Shown here piece by piece: positions 33,769 to 43,297 of a stretch of DNA of 64,000 bases. Below the pieces are notes generated by a model. It was given only the letters and a program-made list of their open reading frames with translations, was not told the origin of the DNA and did no database searches. Numbering within the stretch: the stretch's first letter is position 1; every line of letters starts with the position of its first letter. The stretch is from the NCBI RefSeq assembly GCF_004217445.1, contig NZ_SHKX01000010.1:434001-498000 (forward strand). The letters run 5' to 3'. This DNA is from Fluviicoccus keumensis. GTDB lineage: Bacteria; Pseudomonadota; Gammaproteobacteria; Pseudomonadales; Moraxellaceae. Position numbers and translations under genes: made by a program.

Positions 33769-36492
33769 ATGCTGGCTCCAGACCTGCCCCTCAATGAAGA
33801 CCAACGACTGCAGGCCCTGCGTGATCTTCATATCCTGGATACCGCGCCCGAAGAGCGTTTCGACCGGTTGGTGCGCACCGCCCGCGCCCTGTTCAAGACG
33901 CCGATCGTGCTGATCAGCCTGATCGACGCCAACCGGCAGTGGTTCAAGTCCTGCATCGGACTGGAGGTGGACTCCACGCCGCGCGATATTTCCTTCTGCG
34001 GCCACGCCATCCTGCACGATGACATCCTGCATATCCCGGACGCCCTGGCGGACAACCGCTTCGCAGATAATCCGCTGGTGACCGGCGCGCCGCATATCCG
34101 GTTCTATGCCGGAGCGCCGCTGCGTACGGGCGGCCACCGCATCGGCACGCTGTGCCTGATCGACCGCAACCCCCGCCGGCTGAGCGACGAGGAGCGCGGG
34201 CAATTGCGCGACATCGCAGACGCCATCGAACACCAGTTCACCCTGCAGGACGCCTTCGAGGCCGCCCGCCAGATCAACCGCCACCAGCTTCGTCTGGATG
34301 CGGTATTCCGCACCGTTCCGGACGGCTTGCTCATCATCGACGACCAGGGCGTCATCAGCAGCGCCAATCCGGCGGCGGGCCAGCTTTTCGGCTGTCCGCC
34401 GGAACAGTTGCGGCAGCAGGCGGCGCTGCACCTGTTTACTCCGCCTTCCCAACCGGAATTCTCGACCCAGATCGAAAGGCTTGGCACGGACGGCTGCCCG
34501 GGCCGCATCAGCTTTGAAATCCGGGGATTGCGCGGGAATGGCGAAAGCTTTCCGCTGGAATTGACCGTTTCACGCATGCCCATTGACGATACGTCGATGC
34601 TGACCGTCATCGCGCGCGACATCACCACCCGCAAGTCCGCCGAAGAAAAACTGCATGAATTGCGCCGGCGGCAGGAAGCCATCCTTGACAGCGCCGCCGC
34701 CGCCATCGTTTCCACCGATGCCAACGGCATCATCCAGACGTTCAGCAAGGGCGCCGAACAGATGTTCGGCTATGCGGCCGATGAAGTGATCGGCATCCAT
34801 ACCACCGCCATCCTGCATGATCCCGGCGAGACACTGGAACGCACGTCGGAACTGTCGCGGGAACTGAACACCGAAGTGCCGCCCGGCTTCCGCACCTACA
34901 CCCAGAAAGTCCGTCTGGGCGATGCGCCGACACAGACGGAATGGCTGTACATGCGCAAGGACGGAACCCGCTTTTACGGCGAAGTCACCATCAGCGCCAT
35001 TCCCCAGGAGCACGGCGGCTTGGGCGGCTTTATCGGCATCGTCAACGACATTACCGAACGCAAGCAACTGGAAAAGATGAAGGACGAATTTGTCTCCACC
35101 GTCAGCCATGAATTGCGCACGCCCCTGACCTCCATCCGCGGAGCGCTGGGCCTGGTGCTGGGCAAGGCCGCCGACAGCCTGACGCCCAAGGCGCGGCAAT
35201 TGCTGGAAACCGCCAGCCGCAACGCCGAGCGGCTGACCTTGCTGATCAACGACATTCTCGATCTGGAGAAAATCGCCTCCGGACGCATGGAATTCGCCAT
35301 GCGTCCCATCGACATCGTCGCACTGACCCGCCAGGCGCTGCAGGCGCACGAAGGATACGCCGCCCAGCACCGGGTGCGGCTGCAGCTGGGCGTCTGCCCG
35401 CCGTCCCTGACCGTGTCAGCCGACGAGAACCGGCTGATGCAGGTCTACGCCAACCTGCTGTCCAACGCCATCAAATATTCCCCGGCCGACGGCGCGGTCA
35501 ACATCGCCGTGACCGAACACGAGGGGCGTGTCCGCGTCAGTATCCGCGACCACGGCCGGGGCATTCCCGCCGCTTTCCGGCAGACGGCTTTCCAGCGCTT
35601 CGCCCAGGCTGACAGTTCGGACACCCGGGAAAAAGGCGGAACCGGCCTGGGCCTCAGCATCGTCAAGGCCATTATCGACCGGCACGCCGGCCATGTGGAT
35701 TACGAGTCCGCCCCGGGCGAAGGCACCCTCTTCTATTTCGAGTTGCCGCTGCCTCCGGCTTCGGGCGGCGTCATGTTCGGCGTACGCAGCCGCGTGCTGA
35801 TTTGCGAGGACAACCCCGATGTTGCGGGCATCCTCGCCGCCATCCTGGCCGAGGAAGGCATTCCCTCGGATGTGGTCGGCACCGCCACGGATGCTGCGGC
35901 GCGGGTGGCCGCATCGCCCTATTCCGCCTTGCTGCTGGATCTGACCCTGCCTGATCGCGACGGCCTTTTGCTGCTGGCGGAACTGCGCGCCGACCCGGCC
36001 ACGCGGGAACTGCCGGTGATTATCGTCACCGGGCGCGCCGATGAGGATCAGGGCTGGCGCGGCGAAGGCATGTATGTGCTGGACTGGCTGCAAAAGCCGG
36101 TCGACCGCGAGCGGCTGGCTGCGGCGCTGCACCGCGTGATTCCGCCGGACAGCCGGGCCCGCATCCTGCATGTGGAAGACGAGCCCGACATCCTGCAAAT
36201 CACGCGGATGCTGGTTGAAGACCTGGCCGACTATGATCACGCCTCCCGGCTGAGCGAAGCCCGGGGAAAACTGCGGGAAAACCGCTATGATCTGGTGTTG
36301 CTGGACATCACCCTGCCCGATGGCAACGGATTGGACCTGCTGGACCAGATTCCGCCCGGCAGCCGCATCCTGGTCTTTTCCGGGCAGGAACCGACCGGCC
36401 AAATGTCGCAGCAAGTGGCGGCCGCGCTGACCAAATCCAGAACAAGTAACGAGTTTCTGCGGGATACCATTAAAAACCTGTTGCAGAAGTGA
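33769..36492 (+). CDS. Cytoplasmic hybrid histidine kinase GAF-PAS-PAS-HisKA-HATPase-REC-REC
   Basis: 907 residues without membrane helices. Order: GAF (15-155), two PAS domains (180-290, 300-425), HisKA with FVSTVSHELRTPLTS (His near 445), HATPase (550-665, GTGLGLSIVKAI), REC1 (675-790) and REC2 (800-905). Both receivers keep the phospho-Asp (LLLDLTLPDRDG and VLLDITLPDGNG). The next gene starts 12 bases after its stop and encodes a paralogue sharing GAF, HisKA and REC2 features, so they arose by tandem duplication. It probably feeds the downstream receiver and Hpt proteins. The signal sensed is unknown. Confidence 0.9.
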   Translation: MLAPDLPLNEDQRLQALRDLHILDTAPEERFDRLVRTARALFKTPIVLISLIDANRQWFKSCIGLEVDSTPRDISFCGHAILHDDILHIPDALADNRFADNPLVTGAPHIRFYAGAPLRTGGHRIGTLCLIDRNPRRLSDEERGQLRDIADAIEHQFTLQDAFEAARQINRHQLRLDAVFRTVPDGLLIIDDQGVISSANPAAGQLFGCPPEQLRQQAALHLFTPPSQPEFSTQIERLGTDGCPGRISFEIRGLRGNGESFPLELTVSRMPIDDTSMLTVIARDITTRKSAEEKLHELRRRQEAILDSAAAAIVSTDANGIIQTFSKGAEQMFGYAADEVIGIHTTAILHDPGETLERTSELSRELNTEVPPGFRTYTQKVRLGDAPTQTEWLYMRKDGTRFYGEVTISAIPQEHGGLGGFIGIVNDITERKQLEKMKDEFVSTVSHELRTPLTSIRGALGLVLGKAADSLTPKARQLLETASRNAERLTLLINDILDLEKIASGRMEFAMRPIDIVALTRQALQAHEGYAAQHRVRLQLGVCPPSLTVSADENRLMQVYANLLSNAIKYSPADGAVNIAVTEHEGRVRVSIRDHGRGIPAAFRQTAFQRFAQADSSDTREKGGTGLGLSIVKAIIDRHAGHVDYESAPGEGTLFYFELPLPPASGGVMFGVRSRVLICEDNPDVAGILAAILAEEGIPSDVVGTATDAAARVAASPYSALLLDLTLPDRDGLLLLAELRADPATRELPVIIVTGRADEDQGWRGEGMYVLDWLQKPVDRERLAAALHRVIPPDSRARILHVEDEPDILQITRMLVEDLADYDHASRLSEARGKLRENRYDLVLLDITLPDGNGLDLLDQIPPGSRILVFSGQEPTGQMSQQVAAALTKSRTSNEFLRDTIKNLLQK

Positions 36493-36503
36493 GGCACACC
36501 CCC

Positions 36504-38774
36504 ATGGACAAGGCGGAGACTTACTACGAAATCGACCGGCTGGAGGCGCTGCATGCCTTGCAGATCCTCGACACCCCTCCCGAGGAACGTTTCGACCGGC
36601 TGGCCAGGATCGCCCGCGACAGCCTCCGCATGCCGATCGTATTGATCGCCCTGATTGATGCCGAGCGTTATCAGGCCAAGGCCTGCCTGGGCTTTGACGC
36701 CCGCGAGGGCCCGCGTGAAGCCACTTTCTGCGACCTGGTCATCCAGGACAACGCCGAACTGGTGGTGCGCGACGCGGCGGGCGACCCGGCTTTTGCCGCC
36801 CTGCCCGCCGTTGTACACGAGGGGATCCGTTTTTATGCCGGGGTTCCCCTCCATGCCGGCGACCGGGGACTGCCGGTCGGCACCCTGTGCGTGATGGACA
36901 CCGTCCCCCGGACCCTGACCCCCAGCGAAATGTCGCTGCTGCACGAACTGGCCGCCGTGGTGGAACAGCAGATGGAGCTGCAACACGCCCTGGACGCCGT
37001 CCGCGAACTCAACGAGCAGCGCGTCCGCCTCTACGCCATTTTCGAGAGCGTGGCGGAAGGCATCATGATTATCGATGACCGCGGCATTATCGAAAACTTC
37101 AACCCGGCGCTGCTGGAAATGTTCGGGTATAACGCCGTCGAGTTGCCGGGGCAGTCGGCGGAAGTGCTGATCCCCGGCTTTCTCAGCGAGCACTCGGTGC
37201 TGGAACAACCCGGCGACCGTTTGAAGGACAATCATCACGAAGGCCGCCGCCGCAGCGGAGAAGTGTTCCCGCTGGAAATCAGCGCCAGCCGCATGTCCAT
37301 CGACAACCGTTCCCGTTTCACCGTGGTGCTTAATGATGTCAGCGAGCGCCGTCAGATGGAGCGGATGAAAAACGAGTTCATCTCCACCGTCAGCCATGAA
37401 CTGCGCACGCCCCTGACCTCCATCCGCGGGGCGCTGGGTCTGGTGCTGGGCAAGGCCTCCGACGGCCTGACGCCCAAGGCGCGGCAGCTGCTGGAAACCG
37501 CCAGCCGCAACAGCGAACGGCTAACGCTGCTGATCAATGACATCCTGGATCTGGAACGCATTGAGTCCGGCCGCATGGAGTTCGTCTTCGCGCCGATGGA
37601 CCTGGTGCAGGCGGCCCGTCAGGCAATTACCGCCAACGAAGGCTATGCCGACCGGCATAATGTGCGGCTGCGCCTGGAAACCGCGCCCGAGTCCGCCCCG
37701 GTCATGGGCGATGAACACCGGCTGGCGCAGGTCTTCGCCAACCTGCTGTCCAATGCCGTGAAATACTCGCCTACAGGCCAGACGGTTTCGGTGGACATAA
37801 CCCGTCAGGGCGGGCAATGGCGGGTCAGCGTCAGCGACCTCGGCAAGGGCATCCCGGAGGCCTTCCGTAACCGTATCTTCCAGCGCTTCGCCCAAGCGGA
37901 TGCGTCCGACACCCGCGAAAAGGGCGGCACCGGTCTCGGCCTCAGCATCACCAAGGCTATTGTCGAGCGCCATGACGGCCATATCGACTACCTGTCCTCC
38001 AGCTCCGGCACCACCTTTTTCTTCACCCTGCCGGTGCGGCCGGGCGAAGAGCAGACCCGGCAGGGTGGCGACGTGCGCTACCGGCTGCTGATCTGCGAAC
38101 ACAGTCCGGAAGCCGCCGTTACGCTCAGCGGCCTGCTGCGCCAGGACGGCTTCGCCAACGATATCGCCTTCACCACCGCCAAGGCGCGGCGGATGCTGGC
38201 CATCCAGCATTACGACGTCATCATCCTCAACCTGCTGCTGAAGGACGGCGACGGCCTCAGCCTGCTGCGGGAATTGCGCCAGCAGCCCGACCTGGCGGGC
38301 ATCCCGGTCATCCTCATCCGCAACGGTGGCAACACCGAGGAACTGGAAAGCCTGAACGTGACCCAGTGGCTGGACAAACCGGTAGATCCCGAACATTTAT
38401 CGGCTGCCCTGCGTCAGGCGCTTCACGCCGGCGGAAGGCCGCGTATACTGCATGTAGAGGATGATCCGGACGTCGTGCAGATTACCCGCGAGCTGGTTGA
38501 GGACACCGCCGACTACACCATGGCGACAACCCTGGCGGAAGCGCGGCAATGCCTGGCCGGCGGCCACTACGATCTGGTGATGCTGGACCTGAGCCTGCCG
38601 GACGGCAACGGTCTGGACCTGCTGGAAGGGCTGGATCCGCTCAGCCGGGTGCTGGTGTTTTCCGGTCGCGAAACCTCGCGGGATCTGGGGGATCGCATCG
38701 GTGAGGCGCTGACCAAGTCGCGCACGACCAATGAGCACCTGTTATCCACGATCAAGACTCTCCTGAAACCCTGA
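36504..38774 (+). CDS. Cytoplasmic hybrid histidine kinase GAF-PAS-HisKA-HATPase-pseudoREC-REC
   Basis: 756 residues from the ATG at 36504. GAF (10-150), PAS (175-285), HisKA with FISTVSHELRTPLTS (about 290), HATPase (400-510), a first receiver (526-640) and a second receiver (650-755). The first receiver has lost its phospho-acceptor: the sequence reads IILNLLLKDGDG where the paralogue has LLLDLTL, and its acidic pocket reads EHS instead of EDN. It should act as a non-phosphorylated pseudoreceiver. The second keeps VMLDLSLPDGNG. It is probably co-transcribed with the kinase before it and the lone receiver 15 bases after it. Confidence 0.9.
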   Translation: MDKAETYYEIDRLEALHALQILDTPPEERFDRLARIARDSLRMPIVLIALIDAERYQAKACLGFDAREGPREATFCDLVIQDNAELVVRDAAGDPAFAALPAVVHEGIRFYAGVPLHAGDRGLPVGTLCVMDTVPRTLTPSEMSLLHELAAVVEQQMELQHALDAVRELNEQRVRLYAIFESVAEGIMIIDDRGIIENFNPALLEMFGYNAVELPGQSAEVLIPGFLSEHSVLEQPGDRLKDNHHEGRRRSGEVFPLEISASRMSIDNRSRFTVVLNDVSERRQMERMKNEFISTVSHELRTPLTSIRGALGLVLGKASDGLTPKARQLLETASRNSERLTLLINDILDLERIESGRMEFVFAPMDLVQAARQAITANEGYADRHNVRLRLETAPESAPVMGDEHRLAQVFANLLSNAVKYSPTGQTVSVDITRQGGQWRVSVSDLGKGIPEAFRNRIFQRFAQADASDTREKGGTGLGLSITKAIVERHDGHIDYLSSSSGTTFFFTLPVRPGEEQTRQGGDVRYRLLICEHSPEAAVTLSGLLRQDGFANDIAFTTAKARRMLAIQHYDVIILNLLLKDGDGLSLLRELRQQPDLAGIPVILIRNGGNTEELESLNVTQWLDKPVDPEHLSAALRQALHAGGRPRILHVEDDPDVVQITRELVEDTADYTMATTLAEARQCLAGGHYDLVMLDLSLPDGNGLDLLEGLDPLSRVLVFSGRETSRDLGDRIGEALTKSRTTNEHLLSTIKTLLKP

Positions 38775-38789
38775 AACGGAACCGGAAAC

Positions 38790-39176
38790 ATGAATGACGC
38801 CTTGCGGGTAATGTATGTGGACGATGAACCGGACATCCGGATGATTGTCGAGTTCTCCCTGGAAGACGAACCCGACATGACGCTGCTGGTCTGCGACGGC
38901 GGCCCCGCCGCCATCGCCGCCGCCCCCGCCTTCCGACCGGAAGTGGTGTTGCTCGACGTGATGATGCCCGGTATGGACGGTCCCTCGACGCTGCAACAAC
39001 TGCGCACCCTGCCCGAGCTGGCGGACGCCCGGTTCGCCTTCGTCACCGCCAAGGTGCAGGCCCAGGAAGTGGCGCACCTGCGCTCGCTGGGCGCGGTGGC
39101 GGTTATCGCCAAGCCCTTTGATCCGATGACGCTGGCTGAACAGGTGCGCAATCTCGGGAAGGACGGCCATGGCTGA
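38790..39176 (+). CDS. Single-domain response regulator
   Basis: A 128-residue CheY-like receiver with no output domain. It has the acidic pair (YVDDEPD), phospho-Asp in VLLDVMMPGMDG near residue 56, Thr in FVTAK and Lys in AKPFDP. Such lone receivers shuttle phosphate between hybrid kinases and Hpt proteins. Its neighbours are two hybrid kinases upstream and an Hpt-containing cyclase downstream, whose start overlaps its end by eight bases. A role in a multi-step relay is therefore the best guess. Confidence 0.92.
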   Translation: MNDALRVMYVDDEPDIRMIVEFSLEDEPDMTLLVCDGGPAAIAAAPAFRPEVVLLDVMMPGMDGPSTLQQLRTLPELADARFAFVTAKVQAQEVAHLRSLGAVAVIAKPFDPMTLAEQVRNLGKDGHG

Positions 39177-40791
39177 ACAGGGTCGCCCGGACAAGCCCGC
39201 GCGGCTGCGCGCCCTGCAACAGGCCTACGGTGAGGAGTTGCCGAAACGCCTGGGTGAACTGCGCATCCTTGGCGACACGCTGTCACCGGAAAATCTGGAA
39301 ACCTTGCTGCGGCGGGTGCACACCCTGGCGGGTTCCGCCGGCACGTTCGGTTATGCCCGGCTGGGCGCGGAGGCCCGCCGACTGGAAGAACAGCTGGCAA
39401 GGGTCACTGCTGCCGGGCTTCAGGCAGCGGACTTTGTATCGACCCTGCACGAACGGCTGGACATGCTGGAAGAAGCCTCACGGGAAGAACCCGAACCGTA
39501 TCAGCCGCCTGCCGTGCCGGCGGCCCCCGGGGCGTCACCAGGGGAGCGCCTGGTCTATATTGTCGAGGATGATCCGCTGCTTGCAGCAGAAATGGCGGCT
39601 CAGATGGGCATTTACGGCTGGCATACCCTGGTCTTCCATGACGCCGTATCGGCACAGGCAGCGCTCGAACGCCAACAATCGTCGGCGCTGATTGTCGACA
39701 TCATGTTGCCAGAAGGCAGCATGGCGGGGATGACGCTGATCCATCCGTCCGGCAGCAAGATCCCCACCATTGTAGTCTCCTCGCGCTGGGACTGGGAAAG
39801 CCGGCTGAGTGCGGTGCGAGCCAAGGCTGACGCCTACTTGCCCAAGCCGGTGGATTATGTGGCGTTGAACGAACGGCTGGACGCCCTGACCCATCATACC
39901 CAGCATCCCCCGTTCGAGGTGCTGATCATCGAGGACAGCGCGCTGCTGGCCGGACACTATGCGCTGGTGCTGCGCACGGCGGGCATGCGGGTGGAAACGC
40001 TGGAAGACCCGACGCGGGTGCTGGAAACACTGGAGCATTTCTCGCCGGACCTGATCCTGCTGGACCTGTACATGCCGGCCTGCAACGGTCGCGAGGTGGC
40101 CCAGGTCATCCGTCATGACAGCCGCTTCGCCGACCTGCCGATCATCTTCCTGTCCACCGAAACCGCGCGGCTGCAGCAACTGGCGGCGCTGCACACCGGG
40201 GCCGACGACTTCCTGCAAAAACCGATTTCAGACCCGGAACTGATCAGCGCCGTCAGCCTGCGCGCGGCGCGCTTCCGCGGCCTGCGCGAGCTGATCCGGC
40301 AGGACCGCATGACCGGCCTGCTCAACCACATCGCCTTCCGGTTGCAGCTCGAGTTCGAGATGGCCCGGCAATTACGCACCGGCGGCCCGCTCAGCGTGGT
40401 GATGCTGGATATCGACCATTTCAAGCGCGTCAACGACACGCACGGCCACCCGGTCGGCGACCGGGTGATCCGCAGCCTGGCGCGGCTGCTGACGCAACGC
40501 CTGCGCAAGACAGACATTGTCGGCCGCTACGGCGGCGAGGAATTTGGCGTCATCATGCCCGATACCGCAGCGGCGGACGCCTGGGCGGTCATGGACCGCT
40601 TGCGGGAAGAATTCACCCAGTTGATGCACAACGGCGCCGGGACGGAGTTCCACTGCTCGTTCAGCGCCGGCATCGCGACGCTGACCGGCGGCGACAACAG
40701 CCCCGAGACGATGCTGAAACTGGCGGATGACGCGCTGTATGCCTCAAAGCGGCAAGGCCGCAACCGCGTCACCCTCAACACCGGTCCCTAG
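39169..40791 (+). CDS. Diguanylate cyclase Hpt-REC-REC-GGDEF
   Basis: 540 residues: Hpt (10-105, RRVHTLAGSAGTFGY with the phospho-His), REC1 (125-240, LIVDIMLP), REC2 (250-370, LILLDLYMP) and GGDEF (375-540). The catalytic site reads RYGGEEFG and is intact, with LDIDHFKRVND as metal and substrate site. An RKTD motif five residues before GGEEF is the product-inhibition I-site. It should synthesise c-di-GMP when phosphorylated and be feedback-limited. It is the only gene in this window with an intact GGDEF. Its start overlaps the lone receiver gene, and its stop interlocks with the convergent gene in a shared CTAG. Confidence 0.93.
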   Translation: MAEQGRPDKPARLRALQQAYGEELPKRLGELRILGDTLSPENLETLLRRVHTLAGSAGTFGYARLGAEARRLEEQLARVTAAGLQAADFVSTLHERLDMLEEASREEPEPYQPPAVPAAPGASPGERLVYIVEDDPLLAAEMAAQMGIYGWHTLVFHDAVSAQAALERQQSSALIVDIMLPEGSMAGMTLIHPSGSKIPTIVVSSRWDWESRLSAVRAKADAYLPKPVDYVALNERLDALTHHTQHPPFEVLIIEDSALLAGHYALVLRTAGMRVETLEDPTRVLETLEHFSPDLILLDLYMPACNGREVAQVIRHDSRFADLPIIFLSTETARLQQLAALHTGADDFLQKPISDPELISAVSLRAARFRGLRELIRQDRMTGLLNHIAFRLQLEFEMARQLRTGGPLSVVMLDIDHFKRVNDTHGHPVGDRVIRSLARLLTQRLRKTDIVGRYGGEEFGVIMPDTAAADAWAVMDRLREEFTQLMHNGAGTEFHCSFSAGIATLTGGDNSPETMLKLADDALYASKRQGRNRVTLNTGP

Positions 40792-43190
40792 CGTACCGGC
40801 AGTTCCAGCGCCGGCTCCTGAATGTAATAGCCCTGGAACCAGCGCACGCCCTGCGCCCACAAGCCGGACAGGCTGGCGGCGCTTTCGATGCCGCCCGCCA
40901 CCACCATGGCACCATCGGCCACCGCGGCGGCCAGCAGGCTGCGATCGGCCGGCTTGGGTGTCGACGCGGACAGGCGCTGCACCAGCGCATCATCCAGACG
41001 GACATAAAGGGGCTTAAGCTCTGCCACCAGACGCGCGGCCATCGCCGAACTTCCGTAAGCGGTGAGCATCAAGCCGCCGCCTCCGGCCGCCAACATCTGC
41101 GACAGCCGCTCCACCATATGCCGATGGGTCACGGCTACCGACTCCGGCACCGCCACCACCAGTTTCTGCTCGGCATGCCGCATCGGCTGATCCGCCAGCA
41201 ACGACGCCACGGTTTCCATGTAAATGGCGTTGCCCAGGCTTTGCGCGCTGACGTGGACCATCAGGGTCAGCGCCGTATTCTCGGCAATGCGCTCGGTCAG
41301 GGTGCGATGGGCGGAGCGGAAAACCCAGGCATCCAGTTCCGGCAGCAGGCCCTTCTTTTCCAGTTCCTCCAGGAAGCGCCCGGCGGGCAGCAGGTTCTCG
41401 CCGCTATCGACCAGACGCGCCAGCACGGTATAGACCGGCTGCGCCTCTTCATCGATCGTGGCCACCGCCTGATAAACCAGTCGCAGGCGGTCCTGCGGCA
41501 GGCTTCCGCTGACTTCCACCGACTCGGCCTCGCCGACAAAGCCGTCAATCAGGACTCCAGGTTCGCCGTCCAGCGCCAGATTCAGCATTTGCCCGGCCTG
41601 CGAAAGCACGGTCGCCACGGCATGCCCCTGCCGCAGCTGCAGCAGCGCGGCGGCGACGCCCGAGGGCACGGCCTCTCCGGAAACGCGATAGGGCACCGCC
41701 GACAACCGGGAGATCAGGCTGCGCGCCTTGGGCTGGTGCCCGGTCATGGTATCGCGGGGCAGCAGGATGCCGACGATATTCTCGCCCAGCAGCGTCCAGG
41801 GCTCGGCGCCGGCGGACGCCAGCCGGGTCTGGAACTGCTCTTGCAGCGCCGCCAGCCCCACCACCCCGTGACGCTCGGCAATGGCGGCCGAGGCGTTCAA
41901 GGCCAGCAACAGCAGCGCGGGCTGCACCGGGCTGTCATCGCCGTGATCCATGACCCGTTCCAGTTCATTGAAGAAGTAATGGCGGGAGACGCCGCCGCCC
42001 TGGGACGACTGGCGGGTGAGACGGGCCACCTTGTCGTGGACGCGGCGGCCCAGCCGGGCACGGGCCAGGACGGCGCGGGTCAGCGCCGACCGGTCAATCG
42101 GCTTCAGGATATAGTCATCGGCCCCGGCGGCCATCGCCTTGCGGCGGGTGATATCGGCGGCATCAGCGGTCATGAAGACGATCGGCAGGTGCGCGGTGTT
42201 GGCGTCCTGACGCAGCAACTGGGCGTATTCGATGCCATTGCACTCGGGCATGTTGATGTCCAGCACCAGCACGTCCGGACGGAACTCGCGGACCTTCAAC
42301 CAGCTGTCGCGGGCCGAGGGTGCCCAATCCGCCACCATGTCGGAATGCTCCAGCCACTCGGTGACCTGCCGGGCCAGATGCTCGTCATCGTCAATGACCA
42401 GACAGCGCCAGCTGTCGTCCAGCTTGCGCGAGGTCAGGGAAGCGGCCGTCTCAAGCAACTGGGCGTCATCGACCGGCTTGACCAGATACGCGTCCGCACC
42501 GGCGCGGGTGGCGTCCAGGCGGGAACGGAAATCAACCTGACCGCTCAATACCACCACCGGGGTCCGCTGGCCTGTCTCGCCGCGGATATCGGCCACCACA
42601 TCGAAGGCGGGTCCCCGGCGGCCGGGGAACATCAGATCCAGCACCACCATGGCGGGCTGGTGCTCTTGCAGGAAGGGCATGGCCTGCGCCGGCCCCTCAA
42701 AGGCCACCACGCGGTAACCCGCCCCTTCCAGCAGGATGGAAAGGCGCTCGCGCAGGAATTCGTCATCGTCGATCACCACCACCAGCTTGAGCGCGCGCGC
42801 CACCGGCTGGGTCAGCAGCGGCACCGGATCCCCGGAGGCTTCCGGGGCAGTGATCAAGGCGTCCCGGACAACACGGATCAGGCCTTCAACCTGGCCATCC
42901 ATCGCCAGAATGGTTTCCGGCAGCACCGTGCCGCCCACCATCGCCGCGCCCAGCGCAGCGTCCAGACCCGCCCCCAGACGGGTAACTTCTGGAAAACCGA
43001 ACGTACCCCCGGAACCGGCCAGACGATGGGCGATAATCTGCAATTCGCGAGCCTGGGCATCGGTCCATTCAGCGTGGCGAAGGGAATTCCACAGATCGCG
43101 GATGCGGCTGACGGTTTCAGGGAGGGAGGCAAGAAAGCCGGCTTTGACTTGCTGAATGCGCGCTTCCAGACGGGCGGTGCGAGGGTCCAT
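40788..43190 (-). CDS. Hpt-REC-REC with degenerate GGDEF and EAL domains
   Basis: 800 residues from the ATG at 43190 (GGAGAA site). Hpt-like start (1-115, IIAHRLAGSGGTFG), REC1 (130-245, VVLDLMFPG), REC2 (255-375, LVLDINMPECNG), a GGDEF-like fold (395-545) in which the signature is replaced by LLGENIVGI, and an EAL-like fold (560-800). The EAL Glu is lost (YTVLARL), the DDFG metal motif reads TAYG, and E(G)VE reads GGIES, although QGYYIQEP is kept. It should neither make nor cleave c-di-GMP, and may be a phosphorylation-controlled adaptor or c-di-GMP reader. It is convergent with the active cyclase. Confidence 0.88.
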   Translation of the reverse strand: MDPRTARLEARIQQVKAGFLASLPETVSRIRDLWNSLRHAEWTDAQARELQIIAHRLAGSGGTFGFPEVTRLGAGLDAALGAAMVGGTVLPETILAMDGQVEGLIRVVRDALITAPEASGDPVPLLTQPVARALKLVVVIDDDEFLRERLSILLEGAGYRVVAFEGPAQAMPFLQEHQPAMVVLDLMFPGRRGPAFDVVADIRGETGQRTPVVVLSGQVDFRSRLDATRAGADAYLVKPVDDAQLLETAASLTSRKLDDSWRCLVIDDDEHLARQVTEWLEHSDMVADWAPSARDSWLKVREFRPDVLVLDINMPECNGIEYAQLLRQDANTAHLPIVFMTADAADITRRKAMAAGADDYILKPIDRSALTRAVLARARLGRRVHDKVARLTRQSSQGGGVSRHYFFNELERVMDHGDDSPVQPALLLLALNASAAIAERHGVVGLAALQEQFQTRLASAGAEPWTLLGENIVGILLPRDTMTGHQPKARSLISRLSAVPYRVSGEAVPSGVAAALLQLRQGHAVATVLSQAGQMLNLALDGEPGVLIDGFVGEAESVEVSGSLPQDRLRLVYQAVATIDEEAQPVYTVLARLVDSGENLLPAGRFLEELEKKGLLPELDAWVFRSAHRTLTERIAENTALTLMVHVSAQSLGNAIYMETVASLLADQPMRHAEQKLVVAVPESVAVTHRHMVERLSQMLAAGGGGLMLTAYGSSAMAARLVAELKPLYVRLDDALVQRLSASTPKPADRSLLAAAVADGAMVVAGGIESAASLSGLWAQGVRWFQGYYIQEPALELPVR

Positions 43191-43297
43191 GAATTCTCCG
43201 GGCAAACAGGGGCTTTCCGACTGCCATGGCAACGGGAAAGGATAGCGTCTCCCGAACTATGGACAAGCCAGCCGACGACGTCAATGGAAATCCGGCG

